A model generated the notes under the pieces. It worked only from the letters and a program-made list of their open reading frames with translations. It searched no databases and had not been told where the DNA came from. A program made the translations under genes and the position numbers. A stretch of DNA of 55,390 bases from an uncultured Burkholderiales bacterium (GTDB taxonomy: Bacteria; Pseudomonadota; Gammaproteobacteria; Burkholderiales; Thiobacillaceae), in assembly GCA_937949525.1 (NCBI GenBank), contig CALEDT010000019.1:1-55390 (forward strand), given 5' to 3'. Position 1 is the stretch's first letter; every line of letters starts with the position of its first letter. Shown piece by piece: positions 39,580 to 47,210 of this stretch.

Positions 39580-39813
39580 TCAAGCCAGCCACTCCTCGAT
39601 CTGCCTGCGATCGGGCACGCCACCGGCATGCACCACCTTGCCGTCGACGACCACGCCGGGCGTGCTCATGATGCCGTAGCCGAGGATCGCGGCCATGTCG
39701 GTGACCTTCTCCAGTTCGATGGCGATGCCCTTGGCGTTGGCGACTTCCGCGACCAGCTTGGCGGTGGTGTCACAGTTGCGGCAGCCGGGGCCGAGTACCT
39801 TGACCTGTTTCAT
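39580..39813 (-). CDS. Small thioredoxin-family protein (last gene of ars operon)
   Basis: A 77-residue protein with the short thioredoxin-like fold: [11 protein letters not shown] (Cys11/Cys14 redox pair), [17 protein letters not shown] (cis-Pro loop) and [11 protein letters not shown]. These mini-thioredoxins often occur beside metal or arsenic permeases. Here the ATG overlaps the arsM stop (ATGA). It is a plausible reductant for ArsC disulfides or for ArsM turnover; this is inference. Confidence 0.9.
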   Translation of the reverse strand: MKQVKVLGPGCRNCDTTAKLVAEVANAKGIAIELEKVTDMAAILGYGIMSTPGVVVDGKVVHAGGVPDRRQIEEWLA

Positions 39814-40643
39814 GGGATTTCCTCCAGGGGTTTGACCGCCTCGATACTGGCCGAGGCGATGGAATGCTCGATGCCGCGCCCCGGCGCCCAGTGCCGGATG
39901 AATTCGGCGCTGGCGTCCCTGTTCGCGACGCGGATGTCGGTGAAACCCGCCGTGGTGAGCACGGCGGTGAGTTCGTCGACGCTGGCGGCGCCGGCCACGC
40001 AGGCGGTGTACAGGGCGATTTCCGCCTTCATCGCGTCCGGCAGTTCGGCGGTCAGCACGATGTCGGAGATGGCCAGGCGGCCGCCCGGTTTCAGTACACG
40101 GAAAGCGTCACGGAACACCTGGGCCTTGTCCGGCGACAGGTTGATCACGCAGTTGGAGATGATCACGTCGACGCACGCGTCGGCCACCGGCAGGTGCTCG
40201 ATCTCGCCGAGGCGGAATTCGACGTTGGCATAGCCGCCCTCGAGCGCGTGGGCGCGTGCTTTCGAAACCATGTCCGGCGTCATGTCGATGCCGATGACGC
40301 GGCCCGTCTCCCCGACCGCGCGCGCGGCGAGGAAGCAGTCGAAGCCGGCGCCGCTGCCCAGATCGAGCACGGTTTCGCCGGGGCGCAGCGCGGCGATGGC
40401 CTGCGGATTGCCGCAACCGAGGCCCAGGTTGGCGCCTTGCGGCACGGCGGCGGTTTCCTCGGCGCTGTAGCCGATGCCGCGTGCCAGCAGGGCGGCGACG
40501 TGCTGCCCGCCCGGCGTGCAGCAACCGCCGACTGCGGCCGGGGCGCAGCAACCGCCGGGGGCGTCGGTGGTGCCGGCGCGGGCGACGGCGCCGTAGGCGG
40601 CACGCACCTGCTGGCGGATGTGGTCGTGTTCGAGCGGGTTCAT
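39810..40643 (-). CDS. arsM: Arsenite S-adenosylmethionine methyltransferase
   Basis: A 277-residue SAM-dependent methyltransferase that methylates As(III). The SAM motif is [13 protein letters not shown]. The three functional cysteines are present: Cys77 (LGLGCGNP), Cys165 ([13 protein letters not shown]) and Cys215 (YTACVAGA). Two extra Cys pairs sit in the N-terminal tail (GGCC at 30-33 and GGCC at 39-42), which resembles the tail of the neighbouring CMD-like protein. The ATG chosen gives the usual ArsM N-terminus. It is the penultimate gene of the operon, overlapping the thioredoxin gene. Confidence 0.95.
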   Translation of the reverse strand: MNPLEHDHIRQQVRAAYGAVARAGTTDAPGGCCAPAAVGGCCTPGGQHVAALLARGIGYSAEETAAVPQGANLGLGCGNPQAIAALRPGETVLDLGSGAGFDCFLAARAVGETGRVIGIDMTPDMVSKARAHALEGGYANVEFRLGEIEHLPVADACVDVIISNCVINLSPDKAQVFRDAFRVLKPGGRLAISDIVLTAELPDAMKAEIALYTACVAGAASVDELTAVLTTAGFTDIRVANRDASAEFIRHWAPGRGIEHSIASASIEAVKPLEEIP

Positions 40644-40668
40644 GGCATGCCCGGCGCGCATGGCAGGC

Positions 40669-40995
40669 TCAGCAGCACGTTTGTCCCGACGGCGTCGGCG
40701 TGCAGCAGGCACCGCCCTCCACCACCGCGATGTTGGCGAACGGGTCGGGCTGGATCGCCGGCCCGGCCGGCGCCATCGCCGCGGCATAGGCTTCGTCGAA
40801 GCGCGCGTCGAGCTTCTGCGCAGCCTCGTCGCGGATATGGCGGGCGATGTCGATCACTGCGTCGATCTGCTCGCGCGCCACACCATAGCCTTTTAGTTTG
40901 TCGATCTGGCACAGACCCTGGTTGGGATGGTTGGACGCGATGTTGGCGGACAGCGCCACCAGCGCGACGATGGACGGATGCAACTCGGCACTCAT
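40669..40995 (-). CDS. CMD/AhpD-like small protein with paired-cysteine tail
   Basis: A 108-residue protein. The first 70 residues ([20 protein letters not shown], then [17 protein letters not shown]) look like the helical carboxymuconolactone-decarboxylase/AhpD fold. The CxxC active site is not present; a single Cys29 lies where it would be. The C-terminus is [15 protein letters not shown], with Cys97/98 and Cys107/108 suited to bind a thiophilic metalloid. It overlaps the arsP stop (ATGA) and ends 25 bases before arsM. Family call is tentative; an arsenic-related role is inferred from position. Confidence 0.65.
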   Translation of the reverse strand: MSAELHPSIVALVALSANIASNHPNQGLCQIDKLKGYGVAREQIDAVIDIARHIRDEAAQKLDARFDEAYAAAMAPAGPAIQPDPFANIAVVEGGACCTPTPSGQTCC

Positions 40996-41957
40996 GCGAA
41001 CACATTCCTCAGACTGTTGAACAGGACGCCGACCGCGACGAAGGCGACGGCGAGATAGGCGGCGAAGAAGCCGAGCAGCGGCCACTTCACCACGCGGCGC
41101 AATATCAGCATTTCCGGCAGCGACAGCGCGATCACCGCCATCATGAAGGCGAGCACGGTGCCGATCGGCACACCCTTGCCGAGCAGGGCCTCGGCCACCG
41201 GGATCACGCCGACCGCGTCGGAATACATCGGCACGCCAGCGAGTACCGCGACGATCACCGACAGTACCGAACCGTCACCGGCGATTCTGGCGACGAAATC
41301 CGCCGGCACGTAGCCGTGGATCAGCGCGCCGATGCCCACGCCGATCAATATGTATTTCCAGATGCGGCCGACGATCTGGCGCACCTCGTTCCATGCGTAG
41401 GCGTGGCGGCCGCGCAGGCTGTCGTCGCGATCGACCGCCGCCGCCTCGCCCATCTGGATCTTCCAGACGTACTCCTCCACCCAGCGTTCGAGTTTGAGCG
41501 CCTGCAACACATAGCCGCCGATGAAGGCGATGGTCAGCCCGGTGAGCACGTAGATCAGCGTCATCTGCCAGCCGATGACGCCGGCCAGCACCACCACGGC
41601 GACCTGGTTGACCATGGGGCTGGCGATCAGGAAGGACAGGGTCACGCCGAGCGGAATGCCGGCCTCGACGAAGCCGATGAACAGCGGAATCGACGAGCAC
41701 GAGCAGAACGGCGTCACCGCGCCCAGGCCCACCGCGGTCAGGCGCGCGCCGGGGCCGGAGCGGCCCTTCATCATCGCGCGCACCTTCTCCGGGGTGAGCA
41801 GCGCGCGTAGCCAGCCCATCAGATAGATCACCGTGGTCAGCAGCACCAGGATCTTCGCCACGTCCATGACGAAGAACTGCACCGCGAGGCCGGCCGGGCT
41901 ATCCGGCGCGAGGCCGAACAGATCAAAGGCGACGAGATCGCCGAGCGCGTTAAACAT
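40992..41957 (-). CDS. arsP: ArsP-family permease (organoarsenical/thiophilic efflux)
   Basis: A 321-residue permease with about eight TMs and the family motif TPFCSCSSIPLF; the second conserved region has AGVPMYSDAVGVIPV. The motif is shared by ArsP, which exports trivalent organoarsenicals, and by the broader SO_0444/YraQ group. Location between acr3 and arsM favours export of methylarsenite. The start overlaps the end of acr3 by eight bases. Confidence 0.88.
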   Translation of the reverse strand: MFNALGDLVAFDLFGLAPDSPAGLAVQFFVMDVAKILVLLTTVIYLMGWLRALLTPEKVRAMMKGRSGPGARLTAVGLGAVTPFCSCSSIPLFIGFVEAGIPLGVTLSFLIASPMVNQVAVVVLAGVIGWQMTLIYVLTGLTIAFIGGYVLQALKLERWVEEYVWKIQMGEAAAVDRDDSLRGRHAYAWNEVRQIVGRIWKYILIGVGIGALIHGYVPADFVARIAGDGSVLSVIVAVLAGVPMYSDAVGVIPVAEALLGKGVPIGTVLAFMMAVIALSLPEMLILRRVVKWPLLGFFAAYLAVAFVAVGVLFNSLRNVFA

Positions 41958-43044
41958 GGGTATTCCTTTGCACCGCCGGACCCCGCTCGTACCAGCCGCG
42001 GCTCTGGTTGACCACCTTCACCACCAGCAGCATCACCGGCACCTCGATCAGCACGCCGACCACGGTGGCGAGCGCCGCGCCGGACTGGAAGCCGAACAGG
42101 GCGATGGCCGCCGCCACCGACAGCTCGAAGAAGTTGGAGGCGCCGATCAGCGCCGACGGGCAGGCGACGCTGTGCTTCTCGCCGACCCTGCGGTTCAGCA
42201 GATAGGCCAGGCTGGAATTGAAGAACACCTGGATCAGGATGGGCACCGCCAACAGCGCGATGATCAGCGGCTGCGCGATGATCTGCTCGCCCTGGAAGGC
42301 GAACAGCAGCACCAGGGTGACCAGCAGCGCGACGATCGAGGCGTGGCCGAGTGTCGCCAGCGTCGCGTCGAACTTCGCCTGTCCTTGAGCCAGTAACCGC
42401 TTGCGCCAGAGCTGCGCCAGGATGACCGGAATGACGATGTACAGCACGACCGAGGTGAACAGCGTGTCCCACGGCACGACGATGGCCGACAGCCCGAGCA
42501 GCAAACCGACGATCGGCGCGAACGCGAAGATCATGATCACGTCGTTCAACGCCACCTGCGACAGTGTGAAATACGGATCGCCGCCGGTCAGCCGGCTCCA
42601 CACGAACACCATCGCGGTACAGGGTGCCGCGGCCAGCAGGATCAGTCCGGCGACGTAGCTGTCCAGTTGCTCGGGTGGCAGGTAGGGCGCGAACAGTTGG
42701 CGGATGAAAATCCACGCCAGCAGCGCCATGGAAAACGGCTTTACCGCCCAGTTCACGAACAACGTGACGCCGATGCCTTTCCAGTGCGACCTGACCTGAT
42801 GCAGAGCACCGAAGTCGATCTTCATCAGCATCGGGATGATCATGATCCAGATCAGCACGCCGACCGGGATGTTGACCTGGGCCACCTCCATCCGCCCGAG
42901 CGCCTGGAACGGCGCCGGGAAGAACTGGCCGAGCAGCACGCCGACGACGATGCACAACGCCACCCACAGCGTCAGCCAGCGTTCGAACGGGCTCATCGGC
43001 GCGCCGGCGGCGCGCCTGGCCGTCACTTCGCACTGCGCGCTCAT
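41950..43044 (-). CDS. acr3: ACR3-family arsenite efflux transporter
   Basis: A 364-residue membrane transporter with ten hydrophobic segments. It has the ACR3 signatures AAAPCTAMVFVWS (the TM4 Cys needed for As(III) transport), SALIGASNFFELSVAAAIALF and GVLIEVPVMLLVVK (conserved Glu). It exports As(III) using the proton motive force. The ATG lies within the stop of arsC (CTATGA). The last residues overlap arsP. Confidence 0.96.
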   Translation of the reverse strand: MSAQCEVTARRAAGAPMSPFERWLTLWVALCIVVGVLLGQFFPAPFQALGRMEVAQVNIPVGVLIWIMIIPMLMKIDFGALHQVRSHWKGIGVTLFVNWAVKPFSMALLAWIFIRQLFAPYLPPEQLDSYVAGLILLAAAPCTAMVFVWSRLTGGDPYFTLSQVALNDVIMIFAFAPIVGLLLGLSAIVVPWDTLFTSVVLYIVIPVILAQLWRKRLLAQGQAKFDATLATLGHASIVALLVTLVLLFAFQGEQIIAQPLIIALLAVPILIQVFFNSSLAYLLNRRVGEKHSVACPSALIGASNFFELSVAAAIALFGFQSGAALATVVGVLIEVPVMLLVVKVVNQSRGWYERGPAVQRNTHV

Positions 43045-43445
43045 AGACCGAGCGCCGTCTTCACGGCGGGCACCAGGCGCGCACGGATGTCGTCGCGCAC
43101 CGCGATGAAGCTGTCCAGCGGTTCGCCGTGCGGATCATGGAATGGCAGGTGGATGGCCTTGACCGGGCGCGGGAACACCGGGCAGGTTTCCTTGGCGTTG
43201 TCGCACACGGTCACGACCAGGTCGATGTCCTGGTCCATCACCGCGTCCACGTCCTTGGGATACAGGCCTTCGGTATCCAGACCCGCAGCTTTCAGGGCGG
43301 CAATGGCGCCATCCGCCACCTTGGGCTGTGGCCGCGTGCCGGCGGACAGCGCATGCACCTGGCCGGCGAGATCGTGGTTGAGCAGCACTTCGGCCATCTG
43401 TGAACGACAGGAATTGCCGGTGCATAGGATCAGGACGTTTTTCAT
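43041..43445 (-). CDS. arsC: Thioredoxin-coupled arsenate reductase (LMW phosphatase fold)
   Basis: A 134-residue enzyme reducing arsenate to arsenite. The P-loop is LCTGNSCRSQMAE (Cys8, Arg14), followed by CDNAKETCP (Cys81 and Cys88, the resolving pair) and HLPFHDPHG (general-acid Asp). This is the Staphylococcus/Bacillus ArsC type that needs thioredoxin; a mini-thioredoxin ends the same operon. The chosen ATG gives the standard MKNVLILCTGN start. Confidence 0.95.
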   Translation of the reverse strand: MKNVLILCTGNSCRSQMAEVLLNHDLAGQVHALSAGTRPQPKVADGAIAALKAAGLDTEGLYPKDVDAVMDQDIDLVVTVCDNAKETCPVFPRPVKAIHLPFHDPHGEPLDSFIAVRDDIRARLVPAVKTALGL

Positions 43446-43485
43446 GGCGGGCCTCGCGTCGGGTTGAAATTCGGGCATACGGGTA

Positions 43486-43806
43486 TCAGGCGGCGCAGGC
43501 GACACAGCCGGCAGGTGCTTCGGCCGGTGTCTCCAGGTCCAGGCCCTGCTTCATGTGGATCAGCACGCGGAACGCCCAGGCCGGCAGTTCGGGATGCAGC
43601 CGGTAGTGCACCCACACGCCCTCGCGCCGCGCCCGTACCAGACCGGATTCGCGCAGCACGGCGAGATGGCGCGACACCTTGGGCTGCGGCGCGTCCAGCG
43701 CCTCGTGCAGATGACAGACGCAGCATTCGTCGCGGCTCAGCAGCATCGCCAGGATGCGGCGCCGGATGGGGTCGCCCAAGGCGTCGAACAGGGTTTGCGT
43801 ATCCAT
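43486..43806 (-). CDS. arsR: ArsR-family arsenic-responsive repressor
   Basis: A 106-residue winged-helix repressor. The As(III) site is DECCVCHL (Cys28, Cys29, Cys31) at the start of the recognition region, close to the CVC motif of classical ArsR. Then PKVSRHLAVLRESGLV (recognition helix) and REGVWVHYRL (wing). A C-terminal CVAC (101-104) adds a second thiol pair. It is first in the operon. Palindromes overlap its promoter and lie just before its start codon, consistent with autorepression. Confidence 0.95.
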   Translation of the reverse strand: MDTQTLFDALGDPIRRRILAMLLSRDECCVCHLHEALDAPQPKVSRHLAVLRESGLVRARREGVWVHYRLHPELPAWAFRVLIHMKQGLDLETPAEAPAGCVACAA

Positions 43807-43810
43807 ACGT

Positions 43811-43822
43811 AAATTCGAATAT
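43811..43822. promoter_or_regulatory. Second candidate ArsR box near the arsR start
   Basis: The palindrome ATTCGAAT (43813-43820) lies within AAATTCGAATAT, seven bases before the arsR ATG. It shares the TCGAAT core with the upstream operator. It overlaps the expected ribosome-binding site, so bound repressor could also block elongation or initiation. Confidence 0.5.
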
Positions 43823-43907
43823 GTATCGCGTGCATTCCGGCCATCCATGCGGCCGTGTGCTGCCGATGGTGAACGATTGATTCCGATCACGGCGTCATCG
43901 GGTCGGC

Positions 43908-43949
43908 ATCATACGCTCCCGTTCATATATGTCAAATCGAATATATTCG
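43908..43949 (-). promoter_or_regulatory. ars operon promoter with overlapping ArsR-type operator
   Basis: On the minus strand TTGACA (43930-43935), 16 bases, TATGAT (43908-43913): a near-consensus sigma-70 promoter. Immediately upstream of the -35 lies the perfect 12-bp palindrome CGAATATATTCG (43938-43949), and CATATATG overlaps the -35 side. The leader to arsR is about 95 bases. ArsR binding is inferred from position and dyad symmetry. Confidence 0.75.
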
Positions 43950-43993
43950 GGGATGTCCCCGGGCGCCGCGCACGGCCTATTACTTTGGTGAAA

Positions 43994-44022
43994 TTGCCGG
44001 CCGGGGGCGGCACGCTTAGATT
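43994..44022 (+). promoter_or_regulatory. Candidate sigma-70 promoter of the ComEA-like gene
   Basis: TTGCCG, 17 bases, TAGATT, ending about 43 bases before the ATG at 44065. It is divergent from the ars promoter. Confidence 0.5.
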
Positions 44023-44064
44023 AGCGCGGCGCCAATTCCGGCGCGATAAAACCACGGAGGCATC

Positions 44065-44337
44065 ATGAAGAAACGGTTTGGGAGTGTCTGTCTGGCGCTG
44101 TTGCTGAATCTACCCGTCTGGGCCGCGGTCGACGTCAACAGCGCAACGCAGTCCGAACTGGAGGCGGTCAAGGGGATCGGCCCGGCCAAGGCGAAAGCCA
44201 TCATCGAGTATCGGGAGAAGCATGGCCCGTACCAATCGGTGGACGAACTGGTCGCGGTGAAGGGGCTGGGCAAGGCCAGTGTCGACAAGCTGCGCGATCA
44301 GTTGGAAGTGCGTCCGCGCAAGGAGTCGGTGCGCTGA
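44065..44337 (+). CDS. ComEA-like helix-hairpin-helix protein
   Basis: A 90-residue exported protein: signal peptide (cleavage near PVWA, residue 20), then a double helix-hairpin-helix domain with VDVNSATQSELEAVKGIG and VDELVAVKGLGKASVDKL. This short form (no N-terminal linker) is the Gram-negative ComEA type, a periplasmic dsDNA-binding protein that ratchets DNA during transformation. Full-length comEC is 8 kb away. GGAGG lies four bases before the ATG. Confidence 0.92.
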   Translation: MKKRFGSVCLALLLNLPVWAAVDVNSATQSELEAVKGIGPAKAKAIIEYREKHGPYQSVDELVAVKGLGKASVDKLRDQLEVRPRKESVR

Positions 44338-44477
44338 CTTCACGCTGAAAGGTGATCGCCGGGCGCCCGTCATGTCCGCATGGGCTCGACGGGTGCTCGT
44401 GCCAGGCGGGGAATGCCGCGTTGCCGACCTCCCTACCCGGCCGGTAGAATTCCGGACCAGCACATCCGGAGCGCGTC

Positions 44478-44582
44478 ATGAATCCCTTCAGCAAGACCAA
44501 TCTGCCGTTGACCCTGGTGATCATCCTGATCGTGTGGGCCTGGATCAGCTTCCTGTCGGTTGCGCTCACCTCGTTGTTCTGA
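44478..44582 (+). CDS. 34-residue single-pass membrane peptide
   Basis: A short frame beginning MNPFSKTNLPLTLVIILIV and ending in SLF. Residues 9-31 form one TM with two Trp. CGGAGCG lies about eight bases before the ATG. It is not recognised; short one-TM proteins of this kind can be subunits of respiratory or transport complexes. It stands between the ComEA-like and SseB-like genes. Confidence 0.55.
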   Translation: MNPFSKTNLPLTLVIILIVWAWISFLSVALTSLF

Positions 44583-44676
44583 TTGCGCAGTTCTGCCTGC
44601 AAGCCGGTCATGCGGTGAGCCCGCCCGGGGCGCGCGGTGATATGCTGGCCGACCCCGATCATCGCGCCTTGACACC

Positions 44677-45090
44677 ATGACTCCCGCCCGTAACGAACTC
44701 GAAGCCCTGCTGCTGGACATGCAGGCCGGATCGCTCGATCCCGAGAACTTCGCTCGCCGCCTGCTCGACCAGCAGGTGTTCATGCCGATCCGCGACGAGA
44801 AGCACAACATCGCCGGTTTTCAGTTGTCCACCAAGGCGCAGCCGCTGGTGGTGGAGGACGACGAAGGCAATCGCGTGCTGATCACCTTCACCGCACCGGA
44901 GCGGGCCAAGGCGTTCGTCGCCGACTACCCCGGCTTCGGTGGCGGCTTGCTCACCGAGGTCTCCTGGATATTGCATCGCATCGGCGCCGACATGGGCCTG
45001 TCGATCAATCCCGGCCAGGAGCCGGGTTTCGATTTCGACGCCGACATGGTGGCCATGATGGCGTCGCTGCTGCCGGAGCTGGATCAGTGA
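44677..45090 (+). CDS. SseB-like protein
   Basis: A 137-residue cytoplasmic protein resembling the SseB N-terminal domain (NELEALLLDMQAGSLDPENF, QVFMPIRDE, LITFTAPERAKAFVADYP). Its biochemical function is unknown. The stop overlaps the GTG of the next gene, so the two are probably coupled. Confidence 0.75.
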   Translation: MTPARNELEALLLDMQAGSLDPENFARRLLDQQVFMPIRDEKHNIAGFQLSTKAQPLVVEDDEGNRVLITFTAPERAKAFVADYPGFGGGLLTEVSWILHRIGADMGLSINPGQEPGFDFDADMVAMMASLLPELDQ

Positions 45091-45620
45091 GCACGCGCCA
45101 GGTCGGCGAAATCTACAGCCCCGAGCACACCCGCTACGACGAGGGCGCGCGCTATCTGTACAGCGACGGCGCGCACGAACTGGTGCTGTTCTGGAACGCG
45201 CCGACGCCGGCCGAGGTCGAGGGCTTCCGTCAACAGCCCATGGAAGTCGGCCTGTTCTCGCATGGCCCCGCCGCGTTCCTGCTGTACAAGATCGCCACCG
45301 TGTGCGAATGGTCCGATGTCGCCTTCAATCTGCACATGGTGCCGGAGGCGCAGCGCCAGTTGCCCGACGAGCCGCCCGGCGAGCGTGCGCGCCTGCGTCT
45401 GGTGCTGGTGGACGCCGAGTCCGGCCTGATTCGCGCCAAGCGCATCGTCTCGCTCGACAAGGTCATGACCCAGGCGCTGAAGATGACGTTGCGCGCGCAG
45501 GCCGCCGGCGCCTTCAACCGCGTGATTTACGAGGCCGCCGTGCAGCAGGTGTATGCGCGTTACCCCGACGGCGATGCGCTGGCGGCGGTCGCGGAGGTCG
45601 TCGAGCCGGCGCTGGGCTGA
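45087..45620 (+). CDS. Conserved hypothetical protein coupled to SseB-like gene
   Basis: A 177-residue soluble protein, GTG start overlapping the upstream stop and its own TGA sharing a base with the next ATG. There is an N-terminal beta-rich part (HELVLFWNAPTPAEVEGF, VEVGLF-like) and a C-terminal helical part (LDKVMTQALKMTLRAQ). I do not recognise a characterised family. The three-gene coupling (SseB-like, this, GlcD-like) suggests a shared role. Confidence 0.7.
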   Translation: MSTRQVGEIYSPEHTRYDEGARYLYSDGAHELVLFWNAPTPAEVEGFRQQPMEVGLFSHGPAAFLLYKIATVCEWSDVAFNLHMVPEAQRQLPDEPPGERARLRLVLVDAESGLIRAKRIVSLDKVMTQALKMTLRAQAAGAFNRVIYEAAVQQVYARYPDGDALAAVAEVVEPALG

Positions 45621-47008
45621 TGCTCGCGACCCCCATCCTCGCCGAATTCCAGGCCTTGCTGGGCGCCGATCGCGCGCGCGCCGATGCCGACACCCTGGCC
45701 CTGTACGCCAGTGACGAGACACCGCGCGCCTGCCCGCCGGAGGCCGTGCTTTTCCCAAACGGGCATGACCAGGTCAAGGCCATCGTCGATATCGCCCGGC
45801 GTCATCGCCTGCCGCTGGTGGCGCGTGGTGCCGGTTCCGGCAACGTCGGTGGCGCGTTGCCGGCGCCGGGCAGCGTGGTGGTCAGCTTCGAATGCATGCG
45901 CCGCGTGCTCGCGTTCGATCCGGCGGATCGCGTGATCGTGGTCGAGGCCGGCGTGGTCACCGACGAGATCGATCGTCTGGCGCGCGGCGCCGGTCTGATG
46001 TATGCGCCCGACCCCGGTTCCGGGGCCTATTGCCGCATCGGCGGCAACCTGGCGATGAATGCCGCCGGGCCGCGTGCGGTGAAGTACGGTGCCACGCGCG
46101 ACCACGTGCTGGGGCTACGCGCGGTGACCGGCGACGGCCGCGAGCTGCGCGTCGGCGCGCGCACCAGCAAGTACGCCACCGCCTACGACCTCACCCGCCT
46201 GCTGGTGGGCTCGGAAGGCACGCTGGCGCTGATCACCGAGGCGACCCTGCGTCTGGTGCCCGCGCCGCAGGCGGTGGCGACCCTGCGCGTGTGTTATGCC
46301 GACAACGCCGCCGCCTGTGCCGCGGTGCAGCGCGTCATGCATCAACCGGTGCTGCCGTGCGCGCTGGAGTTCATGGACCGCCGCTCCATCGACGCCATCC
46401 GCGAGTACGGCGGCGCCGAGGCGCTGCCGCCTGGCACCGGCGCGGTGCTGATGGTGGAGGCGGACGGTGCGGCGGACGACGTGCCGCGCCAGATCGCCGC
46501 GCTGCGCGCCGCGCTCGCCGGTCCTGGCATGCTGGAATTGCACAGCGGCTTCACCGCCGACGAAATCGCGCGCCTGTGGACCGCACGCAAGTCGCTGTCC
46601 ATGGCGGTGAAGAAGATCGCGCCGTTGAAGATCAACGAGGACGTGGTGGTTCCCATCGGTGCGCTGGCCAAGCTGGTCGAGACCATCGACCGGCTGGGCA
46701 TCGACCATCGCCTGCCCATCGTCTCCTTCGGCCATGCCGGCAACGGCAACCTGCACGTCAACCTGATGGTGCATGCCGACGATGCCGACGAGATGGCACG
46801 CGCGCGTGCCTGCCGCGACGCGCTGATCGACGCCGTGCTGCATCTGGGCGGCAGCCTGTCGGGCGAACACGGCATCGGCAGCGAGAAACGGCGTTACGTG
46901 GCGCGCGAGCTCGACGGCGACACCCTGGCGATGATGCGTGCGCTGAAGGCGCTGTTCGACCCGCACGGCCTGCTCAACCCCGGCAAGAAGCTGCCGGACG
47001 CCGCCTGA
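45620..47008 (+). CDS. FAD-linked oxidase, GlcD/D-lactate dehydrogenase family
   Basis: A 462-residue flavoenzyme of the VAO/GlcD family. The N-terminal FAD-binding PCMH domain has PLVARGAGSGNVGGALP and PDPGSGAYCRIGGNLAMNA; the C-terminal domain has SFGHAGNGNLHVNL (metal/substrate His) and LSGEHGIGSEKR. It probably oxidises a 2-hydroxy acid such as glycolate or D-lactate; specificity cannot be read. No GlcE or GlcF partner is adjacent. The ATG overlaps the previous stop. Confidence 0.92.
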   Translation: MLATPILAEFQALLGADRARADADTLALYASDETPRACPPEAVLFPNGHDQVKAIVDIARRHRLPLVARGAGSGNVGGALPAPGSVVVSFECMRRVLAFDPADRVIVVEAGVVTDEIDRLARGAGLMYAPDPGSGAYCRIGGNLAMNAAGPRAVKYGATRDHVLGLRAVTGDGRELRVGARTSKYATAYDLTRLLVGSEGTLALITEATLRLVPAPQAVATLRVCYADNAAACAAVQRVMHQPVLPCALEFMDRRSIDAIREYGGAEALPPGTGAVLMVEADGAADDVPRQIAALRAALAGPGMLELHSGFTADEIARLWTARKSLSMAVKKIAPLKINEDVVVPIGALAKLVETIDRLGIDHRLPIVSFGHAGNGNLHVNLMVHADDADEMARARACRDALIDAVLHLGGSLSGEHGIGSEKRRYVARELDGDTLAMMRALKALFDPHGLLNPGKKLPDAA

Positions 47009-47210
47009 TCCCCCTTTACAACCCGACCGGCTTTCCCCGATAGTCCGCGTGGTTTTCGCCCGACGCCGGGGCGATGACGGACATGCCGGCGCACCTCCGC
47101 GGAAACTCGAGTCGCCCTGCCCGGTTCTCTGCTCCGGCCTGCCGGCGCGTGTAAGCGAGAGCGGGCGAACGACGCCTTCGGCGTGTTGCACGACAACGAG
47201 GAGACAGGCC

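Noticed and set aside
47009-47210. A structured RNA or riboswitch upstream of the heme sensor gene.
   Set aside because: Several GC inverted repeats exist, but no c-di-GMP, cobalamin, NiCo or other known aptamer core could be matched by eye.
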